The position numbers and the translations under genes are program-made. The notes under the pieces are model-generated. The model worked only from the letters and a program-made list of their open reading frames with translations, was not told where the DNA came from and searched no databases. From Paracoccus luteus (GTDB lineage: Bacteria; Pseudomonadota; Alphaproteobacteria; Rhodobacterales; Rhodobacteraceae): 64,000 nt of DNA. Shown one piece after another: positions 1-7,703 of this stretch. How positions within the stretch are numbered: the first letter of the stretch is position 1; each line of letters begins with the position of its first letter. The stretch is from contig NZ_SDEA01000012.1 of the NCBI RefSeq assembly GCF_004522155.1, forward strand, positions 1 to 64,000, given 5' to 3'.

Positions 1-66
1 GAGCTGGTCGCGGCCAACGCGGTGCTGTTCGCGCCCTTCGCGGAAATCGTGCGCACGCGGGACTGA
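1..66 (+). CDS. 3' end of an unidentified gene (partial)
   Basis: The first 21 codons of the window are open and end in TGA at 64-66. The tail is hydrophobic and then charged (it ends in IVRTRD). Too little is visible to assign a family; the start lies outside the window. I include it because the reading frame has normal high-GC codon use up to the stop and no competing frame overlaps it. Confidence 0.45.
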   Translation, partial: ELVAANAVLFAPFAEIVRTRD

Positions 67-467
67 AGGCCGGCGCTGCGGCCGGGCTGAAGCTGCTGCG
101 ACTGACGCCTCACGTCCTCCGCGACGGAACCCGCCGCCCCCCGCCCCCCACCGAGACGCATGTTCCGGCGGTAACGGCTGCAATCGGTGTTTTGCGATCG
201 CGGTCAACGTGTGCAGCGCCTCGGGACCGATCCTGAGGGCATGATGGCAGGTCACGGCCAGCCTTCCGGCGGCTGGTTGCGAACCTGCCCCGATGCAGCC
301 ACGGCGGTTGCGGTTTCCATCCTGCGCCTGTCGCATTTCTGCGACAGCCCAGTCTCGCGGCATCGAACCGGCCCGCCGCGCGACGTTCCCGCTGTCCGCC
401 CCGTTGACTCTGTCGGCCCTTGGGGCGACCGCTGGCTGGCGCCGCATGGGCGCGTCGGAATGTCGCG
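67..467. other. Intergenic stretch, no gene recognised
   Basis: About 400 bases between the partial upstream gene and the EamA transporter. Open frames cross it on both strands, but their translations are Arg/Pro/Gly-rich low-complexity sequence typical of non-coding high-GC DNA. I see no RNA gene, strong hairpin or repeat. The transporter promoter presumably lies here. Confidence 0.5.
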
Positions 468-1490
468 ATGAGCCACTCTCCCCCCTCTTCGCCGGTGACG
501 CAGGCCGGGGCCGCGTCCGGTTCGGCGCTGGCGACAGCGCCGCCCGCCGCCCAGCCCGCCGCCCAGCCCGTGGCCCGGCCCGCCCCACCGACGGCCACGC
601 CGCGCGACAGGCAGGCGCTGGCGATCGGCATCATGTGCCTGGTCAGCTTTATCTTCGCCATCCAGGACGCGCTGTCGCGGCAACTGGGCGCGGCCTATCC
701 GCCCGTGCTGATCGTGATGATCCGTTACTGGTTCTTTGCGCTGTTCGTCGTGACGCTGGCGGCGCGGTCGCAGGGGGGCCTGCGCGCGGCGGTGCGGTCG
801 CGCCGGCCGGGGATGCAGGTCGCGCGCGGGCTGCTGCTGGTGGCCGAGGTGGTGGTGATGATCGTGGCCTATGTCCAGCTGGGCCTGGTCGAGACGCATG
901 CGATCTTTACCGTCTCGCCCCTGCTGGTGGTGGCGCTGTCGGGGCCGGTGCTGGGCGAAAGGATCGGCTGGCGGCGCTGGGTCGCGGTGGCCGCGGGCTT
1001 CGCGGGCATTCTTGTCATCCTGCAGCCGGGGCTGCGGGTGTTCTCGCCCTGGGCGGCGCTGCCGCTGCTGGCGGCGCTGATGTTCGCGGCCTATGGCCTG
1101 CTGACGCGGATGGTGGCGCGCGACGACAGCGCGGCGGTCAGTTTCTTCTGGACCGGCCTGTCGGGGGCGGTCGGCATCACGCTGGTCGGCGTCTGGCGGA
1201 TGGAACCCATCGCGCGGGCGGACTGGCCGGCGCTGGCGGCGCTGTGCGCCTGCGCGGCGGTGGCCCATTACCTGCTGATCCGCGCCTATGAGCTGGCCGA
1301 GGCGTCCAGCCTGCAGCCCTTTGCCTATACCCAGCTGGTCTGGGTCAGCCTGATCGGGTTCGTGGTGTTCGGCGAACGGGTCGGGCCGAACGTCGTGATC
1401 GGGGCGACGGTGATCGTCGCCGCCGGGCTGTTCACCTGGTGGCGGTCGGTCCAGCGGGCGCGTCCGGCAGCGCATACGCCCCGGGGCTGA
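468..1490 (+). CDS. EamA-family (DMT superfamily) transporter
   Basis: 340-residue inner-membrane protein with about ten hydrophobic segments arranged as two EamA repeats (roughly residues 50-180 and 195-325), the architecture of drug/metabolite transporters. A Pro/Ala-rich cytosolic N-terminus (residues 1-45) precedes the first helix. I chose the ATG at 468; an in-frame TTG at 420 would add 16 residues without membrane character. The substrate cannot be predicted: members export amino acids, purines or other metabolites. Its last 59 bases overlap, tail to tail, the end of the lytic transglycosylase gene on the other strand, so the final residues of both proteins share DNA. Confidence 0.8.
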   Translation: MSHSPPSSPVTQAGAASGSALATAPPAAQPAAQPVARPAPPTATPRDRQALAIGIMCLVSFIFAIQDALSRQLGAAYPPVLIVMIRYWFFALFVVTLAARSQGGLRAAVRSRRPGMQVARGLLLVAEVVVMIVAYVQLGLVETHAIFTVSPLLVVALSGPVLGERIGWRRWVAVAAGFAGILVILQPGLRVFSPWAALPLLAALMFAAYGLLTRMVARDDSAAVSFFWTGLSGAVGITLVGVWRMEPIARADWPALAALCACAAVAHYLLIRAYELAEASSLQPFAYTQLVWVSLIGFVVFGERVGPNVVIGATVIVAAGLFTWWRSVQRARPAAHTPRG

Positions 1491-3727
1491 GCCGCAGGAT
1501 CGGCGCGGCGGGCCACGGGTCCGCGTCCAGCCCGCCGTCGGCCAGCGTGCGCGGGTCTGCGGCGGACGCAGGGGCGGCGACCGGCGCTTGCGCTGTCGCG
1601 ACGGCGGCCGTCGGCGGGACGGCGGCGCGCCCGTCCGCCGACGCGACGGGGGCGGCCGGAGCAGCGGCCGCCAGCGCATCCTCGGCCGCGGCGCGGGCCA
1701 GCACCCAGCCGGGCGTCGTCCGCGGCCGGTCAGACAGCGCCAGCACCAGCCCCGAGATGCGGGGCGGCGGCATCAGCCCGCCCCCGCGCAGATCCCACGT
1801 CGGCACGAGGGGCACCGGATGCCCCGCGATCCGCGCGCGATACAGCGGCAGCGATTCCGCCACGCGCATGACATAGGTGCGGGTTTCATCGAAGGGGATC
1901 ATCTCGACCCAGTCCACCGGGTCGGCCGCCCCGCGCCCGGTGCGCCGCAGGTCGCCGAAATCGCGCAGCCAGCGCGCCGATCGCCCCGGCCCCGCGTTAT
2001 ACCCCGCCGCGACCAGCGCGACCGAGGTGCCGAACCGCGCCTGCAGCCCGTCCAGATACGCCGCGCCCAGCCGCGCGTTATAGGCCGCGTCGGTGGTCAG
2101 GCGCGCCAGCTCATAGGGTTCGCCCAAGGTGCGGGCCATCATCCGGGCGGTGTCGGGCATGACCTGCATCAGCCCCAGCGCGCCCGCCGGGCTGCCGACG
2201 GTGTGGTTGAACTCGCTTTCGCGCCGCGCGATCGACAGCACCAGTTCCGGCGGCAGGCGCAAATCGGCGCGTTCCAGGCCGGTCAGCGGGAAATAGGCGG
2301 CGGGATAGATGCCGCCGCGGGCCGCCGCCGCCTTGGCCAGCCGCAGCGCGTCCCAGGGCCGGTGCAGTTCCAGCATCAGCCGCGCCATCCGCGCGATGTC
2401 GTCATGCGCCGCAGTCTCGGCCAAGTGCAGGAAGAACCGCTGCGCCTGCTGGGGCTGGCCGCCCGCGACCAGCCATATCCCGGCCTGGAACAACGGGCTT
2501 TCCATCAGCGCCGAACCCCGCCAGTCGGGCAATGTCTCGACCGCGCGCCCGGCGACGGCCAGCGCGGGGTCCATCGGCGCGCCGATCCGTTCGGCGGCAA
2601 GCTGGCCGTAAAAGGCCGACTGATGCGCCGCCGCGTCGGCAAAGGCTGTGCGGGCGGCGGCCGCATCGCCCATCGCCTCGGCGGCGCGGGCGCGCCAGTA
2701 ATGGGTGCGCGACAGGGTGATGGGGCCGCTGTCGCGGTCGGGCAGCCGGGCGAAATGCGCCGCCGCGCGGTCGGGCGCGCCCGCGCGCAGCGCGGCGTAA
2801 CCGGCCAGCCAGTCCAGATCGACCGCATCCTCGCCGCCCGGCAGGAAATGCGCGGCCGCCAGCCGTTCGGCCAGCGCCCAGTCGCCCGCCCGCAGCGCGG
2901 CGCGGGCGAAATCGCGGCGCGCGCCTGCCCACCGCGCAGGATCGCGCAGCGCCTCGGCCGAGGTCGAGCGTTCCAGCATCAGCGCCTGCGCGCCGTCGCG
3001 CTGCTTGACCGCCAGCCGCCAGCGGAACCGGTCCATCGCCAGCCCCGCGTCGTCGCGCAGGGGCGCGGGCAGCGCCAGGATCAGCGCATCGACGCCCGTG
3101 CGCCGCGCCTGCACCGCGATGCGCGCGCGCCAGATCGGCGTCGGGGCCGCCGACCAGCGCCAGCATCCGTTCGGCCGCGCGCCATTCGCCCGCGTCCAGC
3201 AGCGCCCGCAGCCGGGCGGCGTGGTGGGGCGCGGCCTCGGTGCCGAACTCGGTCAGGAACGCCGCCTCGTCGGCGGGTTCCAGCGCGGTGTGGGTCCAGA
3301 AATCGGCGATGGCATCGGCGCGCGCGGGGCCTGACAGCGCGGCGAACAGCGCCCGCGCCCCGACCGGCGTCTGCGGGCGGCGGCTGCCGAACCATGCCGC
3401 GACGTCGGGCGCGGGGGGGACCGGCAGCATCGCCGCCTCGCCCCGTTGCAACAGCAGGTCCATCCCCGGCCAGTCGGGATTGCGGGCCGCAAAGTCGCGG
3501 TATTGCGCCCATGTGCCCTGGCCCGCGCGCAGTTGCTGCCACGCCACCAGGTCGGCGGCGATCGGCCCCGACTGGCGGGCGGCCGCGTCCGCCGCGGCCC
3601 AGTCGCGCGCGCCCGCCGCTGCCAGCGCCCGGCGCAGCGCGCCCGCATCCTCGGCCACGGCAGCGGCCGGCAGGGCCAGCGCCGCGGCGGTCAGCCACGC
3701 GGTCAGGGTCAGACGGGTGCGCCTCAT
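1432..3727 (-). pseudogene. slt: Soluble lytic murein transglycosylase, frameshifted
   Basis: Periplasmic Slt70-type muramidase that would cleave peptidoglycan glycan strands to 1,6-anhydro products. The frame starting at ATG 3727 has a signal peptide ([12 protein letters not shown]...) and an Ala-rich helical superhelix, then shifts at about 3121-3130; the rest continues in the +1 frame to the stop at 1432. The C-terminal part keeps the SLT catalytic domain: RRESEF with the catalytic Glu, GLMQ, and AGYNAGPGR. Adding one GC to a (GC)5 run restores one 765-residue protein, normal for the family. It is therefore either a recent inactivation, slippage variation or a sequence error. An Ala/Pro-rich tail follows the catalytic domain and overlaps the EamA gene. 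It is divergent from dapA. Confidence 0.8.
3121..3130. repeat. (GC)5 dinucleotide run at the slt frameshift
   Basis: Ten bases of alternating GC sit exactly where the slt reading frame changes. On the gene strand, CTG-(GC)5-ATC is out of frame, whereas (GC)6 would read L-A-R-A-R-I-A-V and rejoin the downstream frame. The same kind of tract marks the other broken gene in this window (10971-10980). Confidence 0.75.
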
Positions 3728-3842
3728 GCCCGCCAATCTGGGGGCACGGGTCGGGCGGGGCAACTCACATCCTCGGCAGGGCCGCTTGGCAACCCCGGCG
3801 CGCGGTTGTATGCCCCCCCAAACCCCTGTCAGGACGCCCCCG

Positions 3843-4724
3843 ATGTTCAAAGGTTCCATGCCCGCGCTGGTCACGCCGATGACGGCCGACGGCGCCGTCG
3901 ATCTGGCCGCGCTGGAACGCCTGGTCGAATGGCAGATCGAACAGGGCAGCCACGGGCTGGTCCCGGTCGGCACCACCGGCGAAAGCCCGACGCTGAGCCA
4001 TGACGAACACCGCGAGGTCGTCGAGCGCGTCGTCCGCACCGCCGCGGGCCGCGTGCCGGTCATCGCGGGCGCGGGGTCGAACGCCACGGCCGAGGCCATC
4101 GACCTGGCAAGCCACGCGCAATCCGTGGGCGCCGACGCGGTGCTGGTCGTCACCCCCTATTACAACAAGCCGACGCAGGCCGGGATGGTCGCGCATTTCA
4201 CTGCCGTGCACGACGCGACCGACCTGCCGATCATCATCTATAACATCCCCGGCCGGTCGGTCGTGGACATGACGCCCGAGACGATGGGCGAGCTTGCGCG
4301 CCTGCCCCGCATCGCGGGCGTCAAGGACGCCACCGGCAAGCTGGAACGGGTCTGCTGCCAGCGCATCACCTGCGGGACCGATTTCATCCAGCTGTCGGGC
4401 GAGGATGCGACCGCGCACGGGTTCAACGCGCAGGGCGGCGTCGGCTGCATCTCGGTCACGGCCAATGTCGCGCCGCGCCTGTGCGCGCAGATGCAGGAGG
4501 CCTGCCTGCGCGGCGATTACGCCGCCGCGCTGGAGCTGCAGGACCGGCTGATGCCGCTGCACATCGCCATCTTCCTTGAACCGGGGCTGGTGGGCGTGAA
4601 ATACGCGCTGTCGCGGCTGGGCAACGGTTTCTGCGCCGAAACCGTGCGGCTGCCGCTGACGCCGCTGACCGCCGGGGTCCGCGCCCGCATCGACGCGGCG
4701 ATGGCGCACGCCGGGCTGATCTGA
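3843..4724 (+). CDS. dapA: 4-hydroxy-tetrahydrodipicolinate synthase
   Basis: 293 residues, the usual DapA length. It condenses pyruvate with aspartate semialdehyde, the first committed step of lysine and diaminopimelate synthesis, in the cytosol. Visible landmarks are [23 protein letters not shown] and GVKDATGK, whose Lys161 is the Schiff-base residue. Start at ATG 3843. It is divergent from slt with 115 bases between the starts, and followed after 19 bases by the SMR transporter gene, which probably shares its transcript. Confidence 0.95.
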   Translation: MFKGSMPALVTPMTADGAVDLAALERLVEWQIEQGSHGLVPVGTTGESPTLSHDEHREVVERVVRTAAGRVPVIAGAGSNATAEAIDLASHAQSVGADAVLVVTPYYNKPTQAGMVAHFTAVHDATDLPIIIYNIPGRSVVDMTPETMGELARLPRIAGVKDATGKLERVCCQRITCGTDFIQLSGEDATAHGFNAQGGVGCISVTANVAPRLCAQMQEACLRGDYAAALELQDRLMPLHIAIFLEPGLVGVKYALSRLGNGFCAETVRLPLTPLTAGVRARIDAAMAHAGLI

Positions 4725-4743
4725 CCGGCAGGGGACCGCGCGC

Positions 4744-5073
4744 ATGGCCTATGCCGTCCTGACCATCGCCATCGTGCTTGAGGTGATCGCCACCTCGTTC
4801 CTGATGATGTCGCAGCAGTTCACCCGCCCGCTGCCCACGATCATCATGGCGCTGTGCTATCTGCTGTCGTTCTATTTCCTGTCGCAGGCGCTGCGCTTTG
4901 TCCCCCTGGGCGTCGCCTATGCGGTCTGGAGCGGGCTGGGCATCGTGCTGACCGCCGGCATCGGCCTGGTCGTGTTCCGCCAACAGCCGGACCTGCCGGC
5001 GGTGATCGGGATCGGGCTGATCCTGGCGGGCGTGATCGTCATCAACGGATTTTCGCAGACCAGCCTGCACTGA
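4744..5073 (+). CDS. Small multidrug resistance (SMR) family transporter
   Basis: 109 residues with four predicted membrane helices, the full SMR/EmrE fold. Glu13 in the first helix (LEVIATSF) is the conserved proton/substrate-coupling acid, and the third helix has the VAYAVWSGLG signature of the QacE/EmrE branch. Proteins of this family work as dimers and export quaternary cations in exchange for protons. It follows dapA by 19 bases on the same strand. The resemblance is to the drug-export rather than the guanidinium (SugE/Gdx) branch, but the substrate is not shown by sequence alone. Confidence 0.88.
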   Translation: MAYAVLTIAIVLEVIATSFLMMSQQFTRPLPTIIMALCYLLSFYFLSQALRFVPLGVAYAVWSGLGIVLTAGIGLVVFRQQPDLPAVIGIGLILAGVIVINGFSQTSLH

Positions 5074-5107
5074 GCGGCGCGGTCAGCCCCGCGCCTCAGA
5101 CCCCGCC

Positions 5108-6205
5108 TCAGCCGCGCGCCTGCGCCAGCGCGCCGGGCAGCGTCTCGGCCAGCGCGTCCAGTTCCGCATCCGGGCCGCAGCTGACGCGGATGCAGCGGTC
5201 CTGCGGCGCCACCCACGGCATGCGCGCGAAGATCCCGCGCTCGGCCAGCCCCGCCAGCACCCGGCGCGACAGCGCGCCGTCCGCGCCGCAGTCGATGGTG
5301 ACAAAGTTCGTGGCCGACGGCAGCGGGTCCAGCCCGTTGTCGCGGGCGATCCCGGCGATGCGGTCGCGGGCGGCGGCGACCTGCGCCACGGTCCGGGCCA
5401 GCCACGCGGCATCGTCCAGCGCCGCCAGCGCGCCCGCCTGCGCCATCAGGTTCACGCCGAAGTGATTGCGGACCCGGCCAAAGGCGCGGATCAGGTCGGG
5501 CGCGCCCAGGGCATAGCCGATCCGCGCGCCCGCCATGCCATAGGCCTTGGAAAATGTGCGGAACCGCAGCACGCGCGGGTCGTCGGGGTCGATCCGCGGC
5601 AGGGCGGGGGCGAACTCGGCATAGGCCTCGTCCAGCAGCATCACGCAGTCACCGGGCACCGCGGCCACCGCCGCCTCGATGATCTCGGGCGGATGCCAGC
5701 CGCCCATCGGGTTGTCGGGGTTGCACAGATAGATCACCCGCGCGCCGCTGTCCCGCGCCGCGGCGATCAGCCCGGCCGGGTCTTGCATGTCGGCGCGATA
5801 GGGCACGGTCCGGCGCAGTCCGCCAAAGCCCGCGACGTGGAAATCGAACGTCGGATAGCCCCCCTGCGAGGTCACGACCGCGTCCCCCGCCCCGACCAGC
5901 AGCCGCACGGCCAGACCCAGCAGCGCGTCGATCCCCTCGCCCATCACCAGATGGTCGGGGGTGCAGCCCAGCCGCGCGGCCAGCGCCGCACGCAGGTCGT
6001 GGCTGGTCGGATCGCCGTATTTCCACGCCTCGGGCGCGGCGGCCTGCATCGCGGCGATGGCGCGGGGCGAGGGGCCGAAGCCGTTCTCGTTCGCGCCCAG
6101 TCGCGCGCGGAAGGGGGCACCGCGCTGACGTTCCAGCGTTTCGGGGCCGACGAAGGGAACCGCGTCGGGCAGGCTGGCGGGGATGGGCGCAAGGCGTGGG
6201 GTCAT
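5108..6205 (-). CDS. hisC: Class I/II PLP aminotransferase, HisC-like
   Basis: 365 residues. Fold-type I PLP aminotransferase with the histidinol-phosphate aminotransferase pattern: GANENGFGPSP near the N-terminus, EAWKYGDPT, CNPDNPMG, and TFSKAYGMAGARIGY carrying the PLP lysine (Lys220). HisC converts imidazole acetol phosphate to histidinol phosphate; relatives in this group also act on phenylpyruvate or other aromatic oxo acids, so the physiological substrate is uncertain. Start chosen at ATG 6205 (MTPRLAPIP). The frame stays open upstream through an Arg/Asp-rich low-complexity stretch that I regard as non-coding. It converges with the SMR gene. Confidence 0.82.
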   Translation of the reverse strand: MTPRLAPIPASLPDAVPFVGPETLERQRGAPFRARLGANENGFGPSPRAIAAMQAAAPEAWKYGDPTSHDLRAALAARLGCTPDHLVMGEGIDALLGLAVRLLVGAGDAVVTSQGGYPTFDFHVAGFGGLRRTVPYRADMQDPAGLIAAARDSGARVIYLCNPDNPMGGWHPPEIIEAAVAAVPGDCVMLLDEAYAEFAPALPRIDPDDPRVLRFRTFSKAYGMAGARIGYALGAPDLIRAFGRVRNHFGVNLMAQAGALAALDDAAWLARTVAQVAAARDRIAGIARDNGLDPLPSATNFVTIDCGADGALSRRVLAGLAERGIFARMPWVAPQDRCIRVSCGPDAELDALAETLPGALAQARG

Positions 6206-6308
6206 GGCGAAGGCAAAGCGCAAAGCCGCGCGCCTTGCAAGGCTGCACCGGCGGCAGGGCGGGAAAGCGGCGAGTGGACGGTGTCCGCCTGACCTTGCCG
6301 ACGCGCGC

Positions 6309-6400
6309 CGGTCCCGGTCCGGGTCCGGGTCTCGACCTCGGCTTCGGTCCCGTTCCCGGTCCCGGTCGCCGTCCCGGTCGCCGCCCCGCTCGCGGCTCCC
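6309..6400. repeat. Degenerate hexanucleotide repeat tract
   Basis: Roughly fifteen consecutive units close to CGGTCC, CGGTCG or CGGGTC. On the minus strand it would encode Arg-Asp repeats ahead of the HisC-like start, but the conserved protein begins after it. Confidence 0.6.
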
Positions 6401-6455
6401 GGCCCCTTCCCCGTTCTTGGGAAACGCGCCAAGGCCCCGTAGCTGCACAACATTT

Positions 6456-6475
6456 GTTTCGTTGCGCAACCAAAC
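6456..6475. promoter_or_regulatory. Palindrome upstream of the glycan operon (possible operator)
   Basis: A perfect ten-base palindrome, GTTGCGCAAC (6461-6470), is flanked by GTTTC on the left and CAAAC on the right, giving a near-symmetrical 20-base element. It lies 68-87 bases before the first ATG of the operon in a locally AT-richer stretch. A dimeric regulator binding here is plausible; no regulator is identified. Confidence 0.35.
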
Positions 6476-6542
6476 GCTCACGGCGTTGTTATGGCCCTGA
6501 CAAGGCGCCGGCGACCTGGCCCTTTTGCAGTCAGGAGCAGGC

Positions 6543-7703
6543 ATGAACAGACGCATCGTCGCCGTATCGGATTTCTGCGACTTCGCGCCCCCGTGCCCGT
6601 CCGAACTGGATTACAGCGACTTCCACGCCGCGTGGTCGCGGATGGCCCTGCCCGCGTCCGGCGCCCCCGGTCCCGGCCCCGTGGTCGGCGGCTATCTGGA
6701 ACGCCTGCCGCTGGCGGCGGTGGCCGCCGGGCTTGCCGACACCGCCGAGGTCTGGAGCTTTGCGGGCCGCGACGACAGTCCCCGCGACAGCGCGGGGCTG
6801 GTCTCGGCCGCGCCCGCCGGGCTGACCCGGCGGGTGTTTCGCGCCGACGGCCATGCCGCGCCTTACGGGTCGGCCGACGCTCTCGCGCATATCGCGGTCC
6901 ACGGCGCGCCCGACATCCTGTGCGTCTGGGGACTTGGCGTGAACGAGGCGCTGCTGGACGCCTGTCAGGACAGCGTCATCATCTATAACTCGATCGACGC
7001 GCCCGCGATCCGCATCCCGCCCGCGATCAGCCGGCATGTGGACATCTTCCTGACCGGGGCGGACTGGCAATCGGCCGAGATCCTGGCCCGCCACCCCGGC
7101 GCGCTGTGCAGCGTGCTGCCGATCGGCCCCGAGTTCGCGTCCGACATCACCTTTCACCCGACCGGCGCCGCCAAGGACTATGACGTCGTGTATGTGGCCG
7201 CGACCCAGCCCTACAAGCGTCACGACCTGCTGCTGGACGCGCTGGCGGGCCGGCCGGGCACGCGGGCGCTGTGCGTCGTGGGATACGGCCACCTGACCGG
7301 GGCGCTGCAGGATCAGGCCCGCGCGCGGGGCCTGGACATCGACTGGGTCGGCCCGGTCAGCCATGACGAGGTCAACGCCCTGATCAACCGCGCCCGCGTC
7401 GGCGTCGTCTGCGGGGTCGATGACGGCGCACCCGCGATCCTGACCGAATACATGCTGGCCGGGTTGCCCGTGCTGGCCAACGCGGGGCTGGTCTGCGGCC
7501 GCCAGTATATCCGCCCCGACACCGGCCTGACCGCAGCCGAACCCGACTTTGCCGCCGCGCTGGACCGGCTGATCGCCCGCCACGCCACCTATGACACCCG
7601 CGCCGTCGTGCAGTCCAAGTGGACCTGGCCCCATTCCGTCGGCCGCCTGTCCGACCTGATCGACGCAGCACTGGTCCGCCACGCCAGAAAGGTTTCCGCA
7701 TGA
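6543..7703 (+). CDS. Glycosyltransferase (GT4-like), first gene of the glycan operon
   Basis: 386 residues, cytosolic. The C-terminal half resembles a GT-B glycosyltransferase: DYDVVYVAATQPYKRHD opens the nucleotide-sugar domain, and DGAPAILTEYMLAGLPVLAN is the family-4-type E-x7-E region. The N-terminal half is poorly conserved and presumably binds acceptor. Start at ATG 6543, preceded by AGGAG at 6532-6536. The stop overlaps the next start by four bases (ATGA), indicating translational coupling with the glycosyltransferase/UGM fusion. Given the mutase next door it could transfer galactofuranose, but donor and acceptor are inference. Confidence 0.78.
   Translation: MNRRIVAVSDFCDFAPPCPSELDYSDFHAAWSRMALPASGAPGPGPVVGGYLERLPLAAVAAGLADTAEVWSFAGRDDSPRDSAGLVSAAPAGLTRRVFRADGHAAPYGSADALAHIAVHGAPDILCVWGLGVNEALLDACQDSVIIYNSIDAPAIRIPPAISRHVDIFLTGADWQSAEILARHPGALCSVLPIGPEFASDITFHPTGAAKDYDVVYVAATQPYKRHDLLLDALAGRPGTRALCVVGYGHLTGALQDQARARGLDIDWVGPVSHDEVNALINRARVGVVCGVDDGAPAILTEYMLAGLPVLANAGLVCGRQYIRPDTGLTAAEPDFAAALDRLIARHATYDTRAVVQSKWTWPHSVGRLSDLIDAALVRHARKVSA

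Larger units (their letters stand above)
6206..6542. other. Divergent intergenic region with low-complexity hexamer repeats
   Basis: 337 bases between the HisC-like gene (leftward) and the glycan operon (rightward). Bases about 6309-6400 are a run of degenerate six-base units (variants of CGGTCC/CGGTCG). The last 100 bases are less GC-rich and contain a palindrome at 6456-6475, so the operon promoter is probably there. No gene is recognised. Confidence 0.55.

Noticed and set aside
1588..3882. 764-codon open frame on the plus strand
   Set aside because: It lies antisense to slt, and its translation is Arg/Gln/Pro-rich without domains; the minus strand has the catalytic motifs.
5108..6556. Long N-terminal extension of the HisC-like protein with Arg-Asp repeats
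   Set aside because: The extension is translated hexanucleotide repeat; the conserved fold starts at ATG 6205, at normal family length.
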